From positions 1,116,001-1,180,000 of the forward strand of contig JAUCEF010000018.1 in NCBI GenBank assembly GCA_033558025.1: 64,000 nt of DNA, in the 5' to 3' direction. This document shows, one piece after another, positions 20,901-31,626 of the stretch. The position numbers were made by a program, and so were the translations under genes. The notes beneath the pieces are model-generated. The model had not been told where the DNA came from and ran no database searches. It saw only the letters and a program-made list of their open reading frames with translations. The stretch comes from Phytophthora sp. 'mugwort' (Eukaryota; Oomycota; Peronosporomycetes; Peronosporales; Peronosporaceae). Numbering within the stretch: the first letter of the stretch is position 1; each line of letters starts with the position of its first letter.

Positions 20901-23900
20901 CTACTCCATGGTATCATCGACTTTTCCGTCCCTCGTGCCTTCATCCGACACCACTGCTTGGGTTTCCCACAGTAATGGAGGTATTTGGCAGAAAGCTGCA
21001 AAGCGAGCCGCGAGAGTCGTCAAGTCTTCGAGCTCGGTATGCTGACGTAACCGAACCATCGCAGTTCGAACAGAGCCATCGTAGATTTCCTCTGCAAGAC
21101 CTTTGACGGTATTTAAATGAGCTTCATCACTTGGGTCATTAAAACCTAGCACAACCTTTGCAGAGTCCGTCAAGACCACAGCTTCAACGACCTCCTTTGA
21201 GGAAAATTCTATCGTCGTCTCTTGTCTTGTTGTCACACATCGTAACTTTCGTGCCCTCAATTCATTCTGTGCGTTCTGAGCAACCACGAGTAGAAATGCT
21301 GTGGCATTTCGGCGGGATATGAGATGAGTCCTTGCTCTAGCAGCGATGTCACGCAAAGATTTCATGCAGTGTTGCTGCCTTCTGGCGAGGACTCGAGCTT
21401 TTTCTGCTGTCAAGATCCACTCTACACGTGCTCGATCCTTTCTAGCGCGCGTACGAGGTGTAAACAGGTCCTCTTCGCTAGCACGTAAGTCGGGTGCGCT
21501 TCTAATACCCGCAGTACCGCTTCCTAACACGGACTGCCTGCGAGTCATAGCTGCCGCTGCATTGTCACAGGAATTTCGCTCTGAATTCGCTGACGAAGAA
21601 GAGCGCCGGTATAACTCGGCAACAGCTCGCTCGCTTCCCAACCGCAGCCACTCGGAGACATTGTGGCACGATAAGTTGGTTCTGTCGCTTCGAATGAGAT
21701 CATCGACCAAGCGTTTTACGCGTTCGACGTCGGATGAATTCAGAAATGCTACTTCAATTTGGTATTGTTGTGTGTAGACGTTCATGAAGCCTCCATACTG
21801 CAGGAATTCTTGGTTCTCCAGGGGCACAAAGTCGTCTGAGGAAATCCCGAGAGCCACCCGATCGTCACTTTTCAGATCATCGACACCAGCGATTATCCGA
21901 ATGAGATTCAGAAAACTCTCTGTGTGAATCAGACCTCGCTGCTGAGTGTCTAACTGCTCTAATACTTCCAGCATATTGATACGGGCCTCTTGACAGCGCC
22001 GTACTAGTAGCTTCAGCAGACTTGGTGCTGCCAAGTAGTCGTCCGTAAACATTGCAGTCGTCGCTGGCTCTGGCTTCAGTGGAGACTCAAATTTAGTTGG
22101 GATATCATTCACTGCAGGCTCATTCTTTTCACTATCTTCAGAGCTTGACGGTGGAGGATCTCGTTTTGCCGTTGGAATCTTTTTCTTGCGAGGAGCTGGA
22201 GGTTGAGCCACTCGAGTTGATGGAGCAATCGGTTCTCGAAGAGTTGTAAGAAATACTCTTGGAGATATAACCTTCGATGGAGAGCGGCGTGCCTTCGCCG
22301 CTGTAATTGCAGCTTGTCTGGTCTCTTGTTCATGTTTATGGACGTCTACTGCTTTCTCAAGCGTTTTTAGGCCAGCTGCAGCTTGAGGATACTCGCCAAG
22401 AATCGACTCGAAACGCGTTCGAGCTTCCTCAAATTCGCCGGTTGAAGTCAGGACACTTGCAAGCTTATAAATTGCATACGGATCGCTGGGATTCAGCTCC
22501 AGCGCCAGTCGAAATTCCGCAATACTCGATGACAGATCTTCAGCTGCTTCGTACGCGCAAGCCAAGTTGATTCGCAACCTGAACTCTACTTCATCGTTAG
22601 TCTGTGATGATAATGCCAGCAAATACAGGTCAATAGCACGATGCAGTTCTCCTTTTGAGTGTAAACGCACAGCAGCCTTCGTGACCATTTTCAGCTTTTG
22701 GGTTGGCTCGAGGCTGGCGTGATTCTGAGGCAATGACCTCCACCACCACTCAAACCCACTGACCGAATTAATGCACTCGGGATTCCATGAATATTTTTCA
22801 GAGAGGACAATTCGCGGTCTGTTGGGACTACAACCACTCGGACTTTGAGGAGGTGACCCAAATAATGGATCAAGTGCCCGACAGGCTTCGACGTCGAGAC
22901 TCCGCTCCATTCGAGACGGTGGGGCGTTAGGAGTGTTGCAGCGGTATTGTCGCTGCCCGTCAGTAGCTGCAAGTTTAGGCATACTGAAAATCTTCGCACG
23001 TCGGCTTTGTTCAACGGGAGAAGTCGGAGGACGCGTCAAGGGCAATTTCTCGGTGGGGCAGTACGGAGATGGTGCTTCCTGGTATAGCTTGGATATCGTC
23101 GTTGTAGGTGAAAAAAGCGGTCGATGGGGACTCCTGGAGCCACCTGTCAAGAGCGGAAGAGCGGTGCCGTTTTCTGATCCCCGCAACGGAGACAAATGGG
23201 TCATGGGAACTCGACACGGACTGGTCTCCTGGTCATACGACTGATCTAAAACGATTGGCCGTGGAATCGGCATTTCGGTCGAAAAACACTCCAGTAATCG
23301 CGCGGCCAGCTCACTCAGCGTTGAGTTGTCTTGGTGTCGCTTCTGCAGTGAGAAAATGAACATGTTGGGCTGCCAAAATTGTCCCTGAGCTGCAACTTTG
23401 CACGCGTTCACTACAGAAGAAGAATTCTCTTCAGCGAGCAGCACCAGTAGCCGTAAGCACGGGATCTACAACGTACGACAACAATAAAACAACAACAAAA
23501 GACCTTGTCACATTCGAGACGTCAACATTAGTAGAGACAGACGGTGCTGCTTCAAGTCGTACTCGCTTCTGGGTCTCTGTGAAATCCGCAAGGAATCGGA
23601 AGATGCAGCCCGCGAGGCCTACCACAATGTCTATCAGCCACTTGAATTAAAACCACAATAACATGACCAACACATTCTCCTACCCGAGCGGAGGGCGTGT
23701 GCTCGAATCGACGCACACTGCAACAGCTCCCAGGCTTCTGTCAGCAGGTCCTCCTACGCACCGAAGCATAGTTTAGTCTCCTATACTTGATCAAGCAGGA
23801 TCCTATAACACGTCGTCACTGTACCAGGTTGTTGTGTGGGCATCGATCGATAGAGACGGCGAACATGAGGGCGGCCATGGGGTCCACGACGCACGTGGAG

Positions 23901-24199
23901 AAGGGGGACTCGGAATGCGGCAGCGGGGCCGAGCGCAGCCGCTCCACGACCGTCTCGCGGTGCTTCTTAATTAAATTCTTGGCCAGAGGAGACGCGGCCG
24001 ACGTCGTCATGCGGCTCTTCTGGAAGAAAGCGTTCATCCAGAGGCTGTTGCGCTCGAGCAGCACCGGCTCCACGCTGAAGTTCGGGTGCAGCCGCGCGTA
24101 GCGACCCAGCCAGCGGTGGTTCACGGCCACCAGCGCCTCGAAGACGCCATCCTCTTCGACCTCCATGTCGGGCAACTTCAGCTCCAGTAGTGCGTCCAT
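20901..24199 (-). CDS. TPR-repeat protein, four exons, function unknown
   Basis: I assemble exons 24199-23825, 23753-23684, 23630-23563 and 23465-20901 (introns 71, 53 and 97 nt, GT-AG) into 1025 residues. The joins keep one continuous, well-behaved protein: HNNL|EEDLLTEAWELLQ, ALRS|DIVVGLAGCIF and FTETQKR|IPCLRLLVLL. A helical, HEAT-like N-terminal part (to about residue 235) is followed by a disordered linker. Then come TPR units at about 429-545 (GELHRAIDLYLLALSS, YEAAEDLSSSIAEFRLAL, GEFEEARTRFESIL), a basic proline-rich stretch, and a helical C-terminus with an arginine-rich segment near 846 that could bind calmodulin. I do not recognise an orthologue. A fallback start is the ATG at 23363. 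Intron 2 is unusually short, and exon 1 membership is the least certain part. Confidence 0.65.
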
Positions 24200-24543
24200 G
24201 CTGAGTAAGGCCTAGTGTGCGCGCGCACTTGTTTTCCCTGGTACCAAACAGCTCTTAAGGAGCTCATTCACTTACACTTCAACTTGACGAAAAACGGAGG
24301 TGAGCTAAAAATAATGTAAAGGGGTAGGGTATGGATTTTCAGATTTGGCAAAGGTGATTGGTGGGACAAATTAACGAACTGTTGTCCGGATAATGCTGTC
24401 CTGAAACTTGAGAAAGATTACACGTGTATTGTATTACAACAGTAAGCTAGGGCAATGTAGATATTATTTGCAAAACATAATTTCGCTAGCTGGGGACAGC
24501 AGGTTTTCCTGTTAACGGTACGATTACCTGTTTCGCCAGGGTA
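24200..24543. other. 5' flank of the TPR gene
   Basis: Short AT-rich spacer between the TPR gene start and the palindromic element. No ORF or clear promoter element is seen. Confidence 0.3.
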
Positions 24544-25027
24544 CAGCCCTGGCCAAAAGGATAGAACACCCAGAATTGTCAACCTAACTTAGCCAATCCA
24601 GGGCGTTTTACCGTCAACTTTGACTCAGCTGTAGCGTTTTTCACGCTGAATAAGCCAACCAAATTTGAGTGCAATCAGGGTAATATTGAGAGACTTTCTA
24701 TACACGAGTTTGTATTTGAGACTGGCCAAAAGGTTAGCACACTATTAATAACTTGATTTTAGTATGCTAATTATGTGCATTGTGTACAATATGTGGGTGT
24801 GTAGCATACTAAAATCAAGTTATTAATAGTGTGCTAACCTTTTGGCCAGTCTCAAATACAAACTCGTGTATAGAAAGTCTCTCAATATTACCCTGATTGC
24901 ACTCAAATTTGGTTGGCTTATTCAGCGTGAAAAACGCTACAGCTGAGTCAAAGTTGACGGTAAAACGCCCTGGATTGGCTAAGTTAGGTTGACAATTCTG
25001 GGTGTTCTATCCTTTTGGCCAGCACTG
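24544..25027. repeat. 484-bp near-perfect palindromic transposon derivative with TA flanks
   Basis: Two arms of 224 bp (24544-24767 and 24804-25027) are inverted copies around a 36-bp spacer. The only mismatches I see are near the tip (CAGCCCTGG against CAGTGCTGG). A TA dinucleotide sits directly outside each end (24542-24543 and 25028-25029), the target duplication of Tc1/mariner elements. The tips, CAG..CTGGCCAAAAGG, resemble Tc1-type ends. Each arm also has an inner CTGGCCAAAAGG copy (near 24723-24734 and its mirror), so the arm itself is a segment bounded by direct repeats of the end motif. No coding capacity; a fold-back or MITE-type derivative. Confidence 0.85.
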
Positions 25028-25030
25028 TAA

Positions 25031-25880
25031 GAGCTCTCTCCGAATAGAAAATCGATCATTTTTGTGCCTGCCAATTTTTTTTCTGCCCCCCAAAAAACGA
25101 AGTCAAATGAAGCGTCGAGTTGTCCAAGTCCTGCAGCGGCTCTAATTTATTTTGAAGAAAACCCATCCAACTTAATATTGATCTTAATAGGTTACTTCCC
25201 TTGCGCTTCAACTCCGCGCGCGCACGCAAGACCGCCATCGCCGACACTCCAAGACGAACGCATTGCCATACCCAGGCGAACGCGCAGCAGCTCAATTTCA
25301 AGTGATAACGCTTCTCCAGCTACATAAGCACGTGCAACGATTCGTGGAGAGAAAAAAAGGTTTGTGGTCTTAAGCTCCAGCATCTGGGCGGGATTTCAAT
25401 GTGGCGAAGAAGTCGGTCCGAAACACAATTTTCTCCTGGATAGGTCTGCAAACCGATCTTCTATCAAGTCGCCCGAGAGAAACAATAAGCATGATGTTCA
25501 ACAAGCACAGTACCAGGAGCTCTTCCTACGCCAAGTTATAAATGTTCATCTGTTGCTTCAACATTATCCTCTTCAGTTACAAGAGCAACCGAATTAATAT
25601 TTCATGCTACAACAGAGTTGTCGTCGACGTCCATAGGCCGTGCACCGTTTGGGCGCTTGTTTAAAGCATCGCGCCATCTTCCATACCAGCGAATTCTCTC
25701 CACGTCCCGCTTTTCGCTCCTCAATAATTAGTCTTCGCCCAAAAGAATGAGGTGCCGGACCTCTTTCTTTTTACCGCATTATAAAGAGGTGCTTTCGGCA
25801 CCCTGCTTTTATTGCGCTACTTTTTTTCAGAGGAAAAAATAGGCAGAAAAAATGATCGATTTTCTATTTGGACAGCGCTC
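25031..25880. repeat. 850-bp element with about 55-bp terminal inverted repeats
   Basis: The left end GAGCTCTCTCCGAATAGAAA and the inverted right end GAGCGCTGTCCAAATAGAAA continue together through AATCGATCATTTTT and a T-rich tail, giving arms of about 55 bp. The element directly abuts the palindrome on its left. Inside lie only short ORFs without domains and a strong internal hairpin at 25752-25802 (GGTGCCG..CGGCACC enclosing CCTCTTT..AAAGAGG). It looks like a non-autonomous DNA transposon. The target duplication is unclear: the right flank is TA and the left flank TAA. Confidence 0.65.
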
Positions 25881-26415
25881 TATTGAGCTGGTTGCAAATT
25901 TTGCAACCCATCATATGCAATCCTGGCCAAATATCTATTAATGTTTTTATTATGCCCTTCGGGATGTTGGCTTATTGACTCAGTCAGGCAACTGCTTATT
26001 CCTTGCTTCACATACGATTCCTTGGTATTTGTCACCTCAAGCCCGCGGCAATTGGCTCAATCCTCGCTGAGATTCAGAGCTATGGATTACTCAGCTGCAC
26101 AAAACGTTCCGGGCCCGAGTGGATCAATTGCACTTTAGAACCTATCAAACATGCCAGCCATCACCAACTTTCCTAGTTCTGACAAAGCATACGGGTATCG
26201 GTTGTTTCTGTTTCCCTTCCTGTGCAGTTGAACACATAATGAAACAAAGCCAACCGTGTCTTAAAGATGGTTCATATCGGGATTGTGCCGTCGTGAGCTA
26301 TTTAAGGCCGGGAAAGAAACGGGGAGTGGCGCCATCGATTCAGTCCGTCAGTCAAGCGAGCAACAAGCAGCAGATAGCGAAGAGGGAGTAAGTTGACGAC
26401 AATCACTCTTGCGCG
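25881..26415. promoter_or_regulatory. Upstream region of the PH/MAP-kinase gene
   Basis: 535 bp before the kinase ATG. A TATTTAAGG sequence at about 26298-26306 lies 110 bp upstream of the ATG and could serve as TATA element; the leader that follows (26330-26415) is purine-rich. No gene is seen. Confidence 0.35.
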
Positions 26416-29400
26416 ATGGAGCCGCCCGCACCAGAGCCCGCGTCGGCAGCGGAGCAGGGGCGCGACCTGCTGCTTGGTGCACTCTCGAACGGCGACGGCG
26501 ACATGAGCGCGCCGCCCCGCAGCAACAGCAACAGCAACGGACGCATGACGAGCAACAACAACAATATGGACGATCTGCTCGTGGATTCGTCGGCAGTCTC
26601 GACCTCCGCCGCCATCGCCCATGAGGTGCATTGGGAGGGCTACGTACGCAAGAAAGGGGACTGGCTGCCGCGCTGGGAAGAACGCTATCTCATCCTGGAC
26701 GGGGCCACGCTCACGTATTACAACTCAAAGGAAGAGGCCCGTAGCGCACGCAACCTGCGCGGGCGCATGATCATCAGCAAGGTGCGACCCGAGAACTATG
26801 GCAAGGCGCATGGCTTCCTCATTGAGACACAAGGCCATAAACACTTTCATTTGTGCTGCTCTACGGAGCTGGAGAAGGATATGTGGGTCGAGATGATGCA
26901 GGCAGCCATTGAGGAAGGCGTCCGACATGGACGTAGTAGTCTTTCTGGAGAAGGTATGGAAACGCTACAGATGCAGACGTCCCCCACGCAGGTGGATTTG
27001 AGGGGATTCTACTTCGCGTTCCGCCAGCTCCTCATTTCGCACTCGTCGTCGCCGCAATTCTTCCCGAAACTCTCACGCGATGTCGTGCTCACGTCCAACT
27101 ACGCACCCACAGTTCCCTTCTGGGGCGAGTATCACGGCCTCGACGGTGTGCTACACTTCTTCTCTATCCTGTACGAGACCGTGGAGATCACCGCCTTTTT
27201 TGTCACAGACATTGCACAGGCCAAAGAGGGATGCACCGCCGTGGTGGCTGGACGTGAGACTATGAAGAACAGAGACAACGGACGCAAGTTCACGCAGCAG
27301 TGGCAGCACACAATCGAGTTTGCACCGGACGGTCGCGTCAAAAGTCTCACGATCTCAGCAGACCCCATCGCTGCCTCAGCAGTGTTCGGCTGCAGTGCGA
27401 CGTCAAGTTTGTCGCTGCCTATGGCGGCAATAGTGGGCAACACGGTCCACGACAACCCGGCAGGAAAACTCCACGTTGTCGTGTTCCGCGGTGAGCAGAT
27501 TTCAGACCAGGGCTTCAGCGACGACGAAGAGCAAACGGACGGATCAGAAGCCGACGATGAGAAGCGATTGTCGACTCGCCGTGTGTTCCTGGGATTGCGT
27601 TTAGTGACGGATGGCAAGACCAACGTTTATGCGCCGACCTCGTCTGCAAACTGCGTGGCTCGGACGCACATCTGCGACCCGGAGGAAGCCCGGAATCCCA
27701 AATGGAACTCCAAGCATGAAATTCCTTTTGCAGGATCGGCTCGAAGCAAACCGTGCTTTGTCCTGATCGAAGCATGGGAAGTGATGGACAGCGATGGCAC
27801 AGGAAAGGCCTCGGAGCGTGTTCTTGGGGTTGCTAAGGTCAACCTTGCGCCATTCCTGGCGCTGGCGAGTACGTCGCGAACGGTTCGGGAGAGCGTTATT
27901 CACTCGGATATCGCCCGCGGAGCTGTGCCGCAGTGGTACACGCTGCTGTCTGCGAACGAGACTAAGTTTACATGTGGACGTGTACAGCTCAGCATTAGTT
28001 TCGAAGCTTCTATGGCCTCGTTCGCTGCGATGTCTCGTGCGACAACCTCACGAAACGGTATTGATGAGAACTCGCCCAGCTTGGACCCGAATGCTCCAAC
28101 GCCGCAGGTTCGTCCGTCAGGGGCGATGATGCAGTCGATGAGCCACCGTGTTGCACTGGCTCGTGGTTGCTCTTTCCGCGATACGAAGCGCGATAATCAC
28201 CAATTCCGAGTGGGCAACACAAACTTCGACGTTCCGAGACGGTATCAGATGATCAAGGCCGTGGGTCAAGGCGCATATGGCTGTGTGATTGCTGCTAGTG
28301 ACACGGAGACGGGACAAGCACTCGCTATCAAGAATATCCCGAACGCTTTCAACGATCTCATCGATGCCAAGCGCATTCTTCGTGAAATTCGCCTAATGCG
28401 CCATTTAAACCACCCGAATCTCGTGAATCTGCTTGATCTATTGCGCCCTCCGACTCTACAAGAGTTCAACGACGTGTACATTGTGACGGATCTCATGGAG
28501 ACTGATCTACACCGTGTTATACACTCGAACCAGTCGATCAGTGACGACCACGTGCAGTATTTCTTGTATCAAATGCTGGTAGCCATCAATTACGTGCACT
28601 CTGCTGAGGTGCTGCATCGTGACTTGAAGCCGTCCAACATTTTAGTCAATTCGGATTGCGATTTGAAGCTGTGCGATTTTGGACTTGCTCGTGGAATCCA
28701 AGGCATGGACTCAGGTCTTACCGAGTACGTTGTTACGCGGTGGTACCGCGCTCCTGAGTTGCTGCTTTCGTCCAAGTATGACAAACAAATGGACGTGTGG
28801 GCTATTGGATGCATTTTGGCTGAAATGTTGGGACGGCGACCTCTCTTCCCGGGTCATGACTATCTACATCAGCTGAAAATTATAATGGATGTGGTGGGCT
28901 CTCCGTCAGAGGGCTCACTGGACTTCATTACTAACCCGAAGGCAAAGCGGTTCATCTTGCGTCAGCCCAAGAAGCCCAAGGTACCGCTCTCGTCGGTGTA
29001 TCCGCGTGCGACACCGCAGTGCCTTGATTTGCTTGAGAAAATGCTGGTGTTTGATCCGCGTAAGCGTATCACGATCCAGGAGGCTCTCGCGCATCCGTAC
29101 TTAAGCCTTGTGCGTGATCGATCAGTGGAGAAGACGTGCCCTACGCCGTTCGACTTCGCATTTGAAAATACGGATCTGACGAAGCAAAAGTTGCAAGAGC
29201 TTATTTTTGAGGATGTGTGTGCATTCCACCCAGATGCTCGCATTCCCGACCCGGTTGTACCAGCTGCCTCTGCTGCCGTGAACAGTGCTCCGAGCCGAGT
29301 CCACGGCCTCTCTAGAGCCGATTCGACTTCAGCTTCATCTTCGGGAAGAACTAACGAACCAGCACCAGCCCCGACCTCTGCACCAGCTAATTCTGCTATT

Positions 29401-30084
29401 GCTGCGTCGGTGGCCGTGCCGCCTGCCCCAGTTTCATTTGTTGCCGCCGCAAGTGTGGGGGCTCCGGTACAACAAACTTCAGTTGAAGAGCCTATCCGCT
29501 CGCAGCAACCACCTGTTCAAGCACGACCGTCTCCAGTTGTGTTACTGCCCCCGAATGCGACTACTGCACATGAGTCCCGGGCTTCAGAGACACCTCTGGA
29601 TGCAGCGATGTCCCCAACCACCCCAGAAGCAGCATCAATGCCAACGATTGCGTCAACATCATTGCCTGCTTCCTTACCGCCGATGCCAAGTGTATCTGTC
29701 GAACCCATGGAACAAGTATCCAAATCGCTGCCTGCGCACGAACGAAGTGCTCAAGCAGAAGTTGCCATCGAGATCATGCAAACACCTGCACATGCCGCCG
29801 AGAAAGCGGCGGAAGAAGCTGCTGTCGAGGCATCTCTCGACGACATCGGAAGCACCCCAATTCATAATGTATCAGTAACACAAGGTCGGGCTACGGTCGA
29901 TAGGAGTGGTGCCACTGACCATGATGCCCCCAACAGCACAAGTACCAGTACCAGTGGCAGCGATAATGAAGATGAGCTCGCAGATGCACACGAATCGGAG
30001 CAAGAAATCGACCTGTCGACCTCGCCGAAGAAGCAAGTGCTGCAGCAACCCAAGTCTCTGCTCACGCCATCCTCCGTGGTGTGA
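26416..30084 (+). CDS. MAP kinase with N-terminal PH, NTF2-like and C2 domains
   Basis: Intronless 1222-residue protein. Order of parts: a disordered start; a PH domain at about 72-168 (HWEGYVRKKGDWLPRWEERY to the WVEMMQAAIEEG helix); a SnoaL/NTF2-like segment at about 195-315 (FWGEYHGLDGVLHFFSILYE); a C2-like segment at about 340-530 (LHVVVFRGEQI, NPKWNSKHEIPF); a protein kinase at about 609-897; and a long Pro/Ala/Ser/Glu-rich tail. The kinase has GQGAYG, HRDLKPSN near 734, DFGLARG and a TEY activation loop (T769-E770-Y771) followed by VVTRWYRAPELLL, so it is a MAPK of the ERK/TEY class. PH and C2 suggest recruitment to phosphoinositide membranes. The fusion is unlike animal, fungal or plant MAPKs. 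Confidence 0.93.
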   Translation: MEPPAPEPASAAEQGRDLLLGALSNGDGDMSAPPRSNSNSNGRMTSNNNNMDDLLVDSSAVSTSAAIAHEVHWEGYVRKKGDWLPRWEERYLILDGATLTYYNSKEEARSARNLRGRMIISKVRPENYGKAHGFLIETQGHKHFHLCCSTELEKDMWVEMMQAAIEEGVRHGRSSLSGEGMETLQMQTSPTQVDLRGFYFAFRQLLISHSSSPQFFPKLSRDVVLTSNYAPTVPFWGEYHGLDGVLHFFSILYETVEITAFFVTDIAQAKEGCTAVVAGRETMKNRDNGRKFTQQWQHTIEFAPDGRVKSLTISADPIAASAVFGCSATSSLSLPMAAIVGNTVHDNPAGKLHVVVFRGEQISDQGFSDDEEQTDGSEADDEKRLSTRRVFLGLRLVTDGKTNVYAPTSSANCVARTHICDPEEARNPKWNSKHEIPFAGSARSKPCFVLIEAWEVMDSDGTGKASERVLGVAKVNLAPFLALASTSRTVRESVIHSDIARGAVPQWYTLLSANETKFTCGRVQLSISFEASMASFAAMSRATTSRNGIDENSPSLDPNAPTPQVRPSGAMMQSMSHRVALARGCSFRDTKRDNHQFRVGNTNFDVPRRYQMIKAVGQGAYGCVIAASDTETGQALAIKNIPNAFNDLIDAKRILREIRLMRHLNHPNLVNLLDLLRPPTLQEFNDVYIVTDLMETDLHRVIHSNQSISDDHVQYFLYQMLVAINYVHSAEVLHRDLKPSNILVNSDCDLKLCDFGLARGIQGMDSGLTEYVVTRWYRAPELLLSSKYDKQMDVWAIGCILAEMLGRRPLFPGHDYLHQLKIIMDVVGSPSEGSLDFITNPKAKRFILRQPKKPKVPLSSVYPRATPQCLDLLEKMLVFDPRKRITIQEALAHPYLSLVRDRSVEKTCPTPFDFAFENTDLTKQKLQELIFEDVCAFHPDARIPDPVVPAASAAVNSAPSRVHGLSRADSTSASSSGRTNEPAPAPTSAPANSAIAASVAVPPAPVSFVAAASVGAPVQQTSVEEPIRSQQPPVQARPSPVVLLPPNATTAHESRASETPLDAAMSPTTPEAASMPTIASTSLPASLPPMPSVSVEPMEQVSKSLPAHERSAQAEVAIEIMQTPAHAAEKAAEEAAVEASLDDIGSTPIHNVSVTQGRATVDRSGATDHDAPNSTSTSTSGSDNEDELADAHESEQEIDLSTSPKKQVLQQPKSLLTPSSVV

Positions 30085-30816
30085 GAACCAAGTCCAAGAC
30101 GGTGAAACCCTCCGCCGTGGTCGAAGCAAGAGCGCTGCTTTTGCGTTATCCTTTTCCACACCCAGGGCTTCGACCACAAGAGCATCATGAACACGGAAAT
30201 GCGCGAACTACAGGTCGTTTCACCACGCGCGCCTCCGTATAGGCACAGTTGGCGCCACGTCTCGGTCGACAATGTGCGGAAGAAAGCAGATGAGCGCTTG
30301 CTCGACGACGGCGATAAGAAGCCTGCATGGAAGTCGAGGAGTAAGGCGCAGAATGACTGAATAATCTGAACTGAATGCTTGTGCAACGTGGTGTTGTTTG
30401 ATAAAAAATCGACTAACTCGTGACCTTGTTCGCCGCCTTTGAATCCGTGTGTGGTACTGGCCACCCAACAATCGGATCGAAGCAATTCCTAGAGCTCAGT
30501 GCATAATTTCACGGGATTTAAGATTCAACAATACACTGTCTCGACCCTCACGGGTATTGTTTGGGTATTATTCCGAGGACCAGGTCGTCGAGATCGTGAT
30601 GGCACTGATACAATATCAGTGATATTCTTGATGGAGGGCTAGAGGCTAGCCCGTTGGACATCTGCGGATTCTCAGATTCTTCCGCTGTCAACCAAGTGAT
30701 TTGACTCGAAAACTACTTCGAAGTACCAGTTATAGTATCAATCAACTTTCAAGGTATTTGCCAAATAGTATTTGAACAAACGCGTCCTACCAACCTGACC
30801 GGAGATAGGAACAGAA
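30085..30816. other. 3' flank of the kinase gene
   Basis: Contains the kinase 3'UTR and further sequence without supported ORFs. A minus-strand ORF at 29862-30485 largely mirrors the kinase tail and is a shadow. Confidence 0.35.
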
Positions 30817-31440
30817 ATGGTCAGGAAGACGCTCACGTACTTGTTGCTCGGCTGGCCGGATGAACCTTTTGATGTTATAGTCGATGATTACAAGGTGGTG
30901 GATACTGTGAAAGACGCTATCAAGAAGAAGAAGCCCGATGTCATCGAAGCCTTCGTCTTTATCTAACCAAGAAATTCGATGGCGGTGGCTGGCTGGAACT
31001 ACAGGACGTCTTGAGGCAGAGCTGAAGGCGGGCAAGATTCCTAATGATATTAATTAAGACGCTAATGAGCCCATCGATTGACCCCCTTGAGTTGGTGCGG
31101 GATGTCGTCACAGTCACCGACGGATAAAAAGATCAACAAGTTTGATCGCCTCTGATGCCAGTTTTTGACGAAGAGCGGACTACGAAATGGAAGGACGCGT
31201 TCGACAAAGAGCAAATTTATCGGAAGCTTTACCTTCTCTGGCTAATCTACCACATTTTCTAAGCGGTGAACTGCCTGTCAAGATTGGTGTTCCAGAAAAA
31301 CTATTACTGGGAAGCACTCAATCCAGTCGTCAAAGAGAGAGTTCCCATCGATAATTTCGCCGAACTCTAAGATAGCGAGAGCGAGGAGGTCTACGGACCT
31401 CGGCGTTAAGGATCTGGCGGTCACTAGTCTTTGGCAATGC
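30817..31440 (+). pseudogene. Second Crinkler (CRN) effector pseudogene
   Basis: From an ATG at 30817 the frame MVRKTLTYLLLGWPDEPFDV and VKDAIKKKKPDVIE follows the ubiquitin-like CRN head. After a frameshift, LRLYLTKKFDGGGWLELQDV gives the LxLYLAK-type motif with the GGxWL extension. A second shift gives EAELKAGKIPNDIN and DANEPIDPLELV, matching the DWL-domain pattern. Farther on, frames such as LPSLANLPHFLSGELPVKIG (about 31225-31285) resemble a CRN C-terminal domain. Stops and at least three shifts mean no intact protein. The right edge is approximate. Confidence 0.7.
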
Positions 31441-31527
31441 AACACCGTGATTGTTCGGTTTGCGTTCTTGTCTGGGCGGTTTCCGCGCAGAATTCTGACA
31501 CTCCTGGACAAAACTTCGAAATGGCAT

Positions 31528-31588
31528 GTTTAGTCCGAAAATCGTATGCCATTTCGCCCTGAAATCGCATACGATTTTCGGACTAAAC
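31528..31588. repeat. Perfect 22-bp inverted repeat (hairpin)
   Basis: GTTTAGTCCGAAAATCGTATGC at 31528-31549 is repeated as its exact inverse complement at 31567-31588 with a 17-nt loop. It lies between the CRN relic and the 3' end of the F-box gene, so it could be a mini-transposon footprint or a 3' structure of the F-box transcript. Confidence 0.8.
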
Positions 31589-31626
31589 ATTTTCTTGGTA
31601 CCAGTAATTCTACCTTCTAGACACGC

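Noticed and set aside
25752..25802. tRNA-like or riboswitch-like hairpin
   Set aside because: A strong stem but no cloverleaf, no B box and no T-loop; treated as a structure inside the inverted-repeat element.
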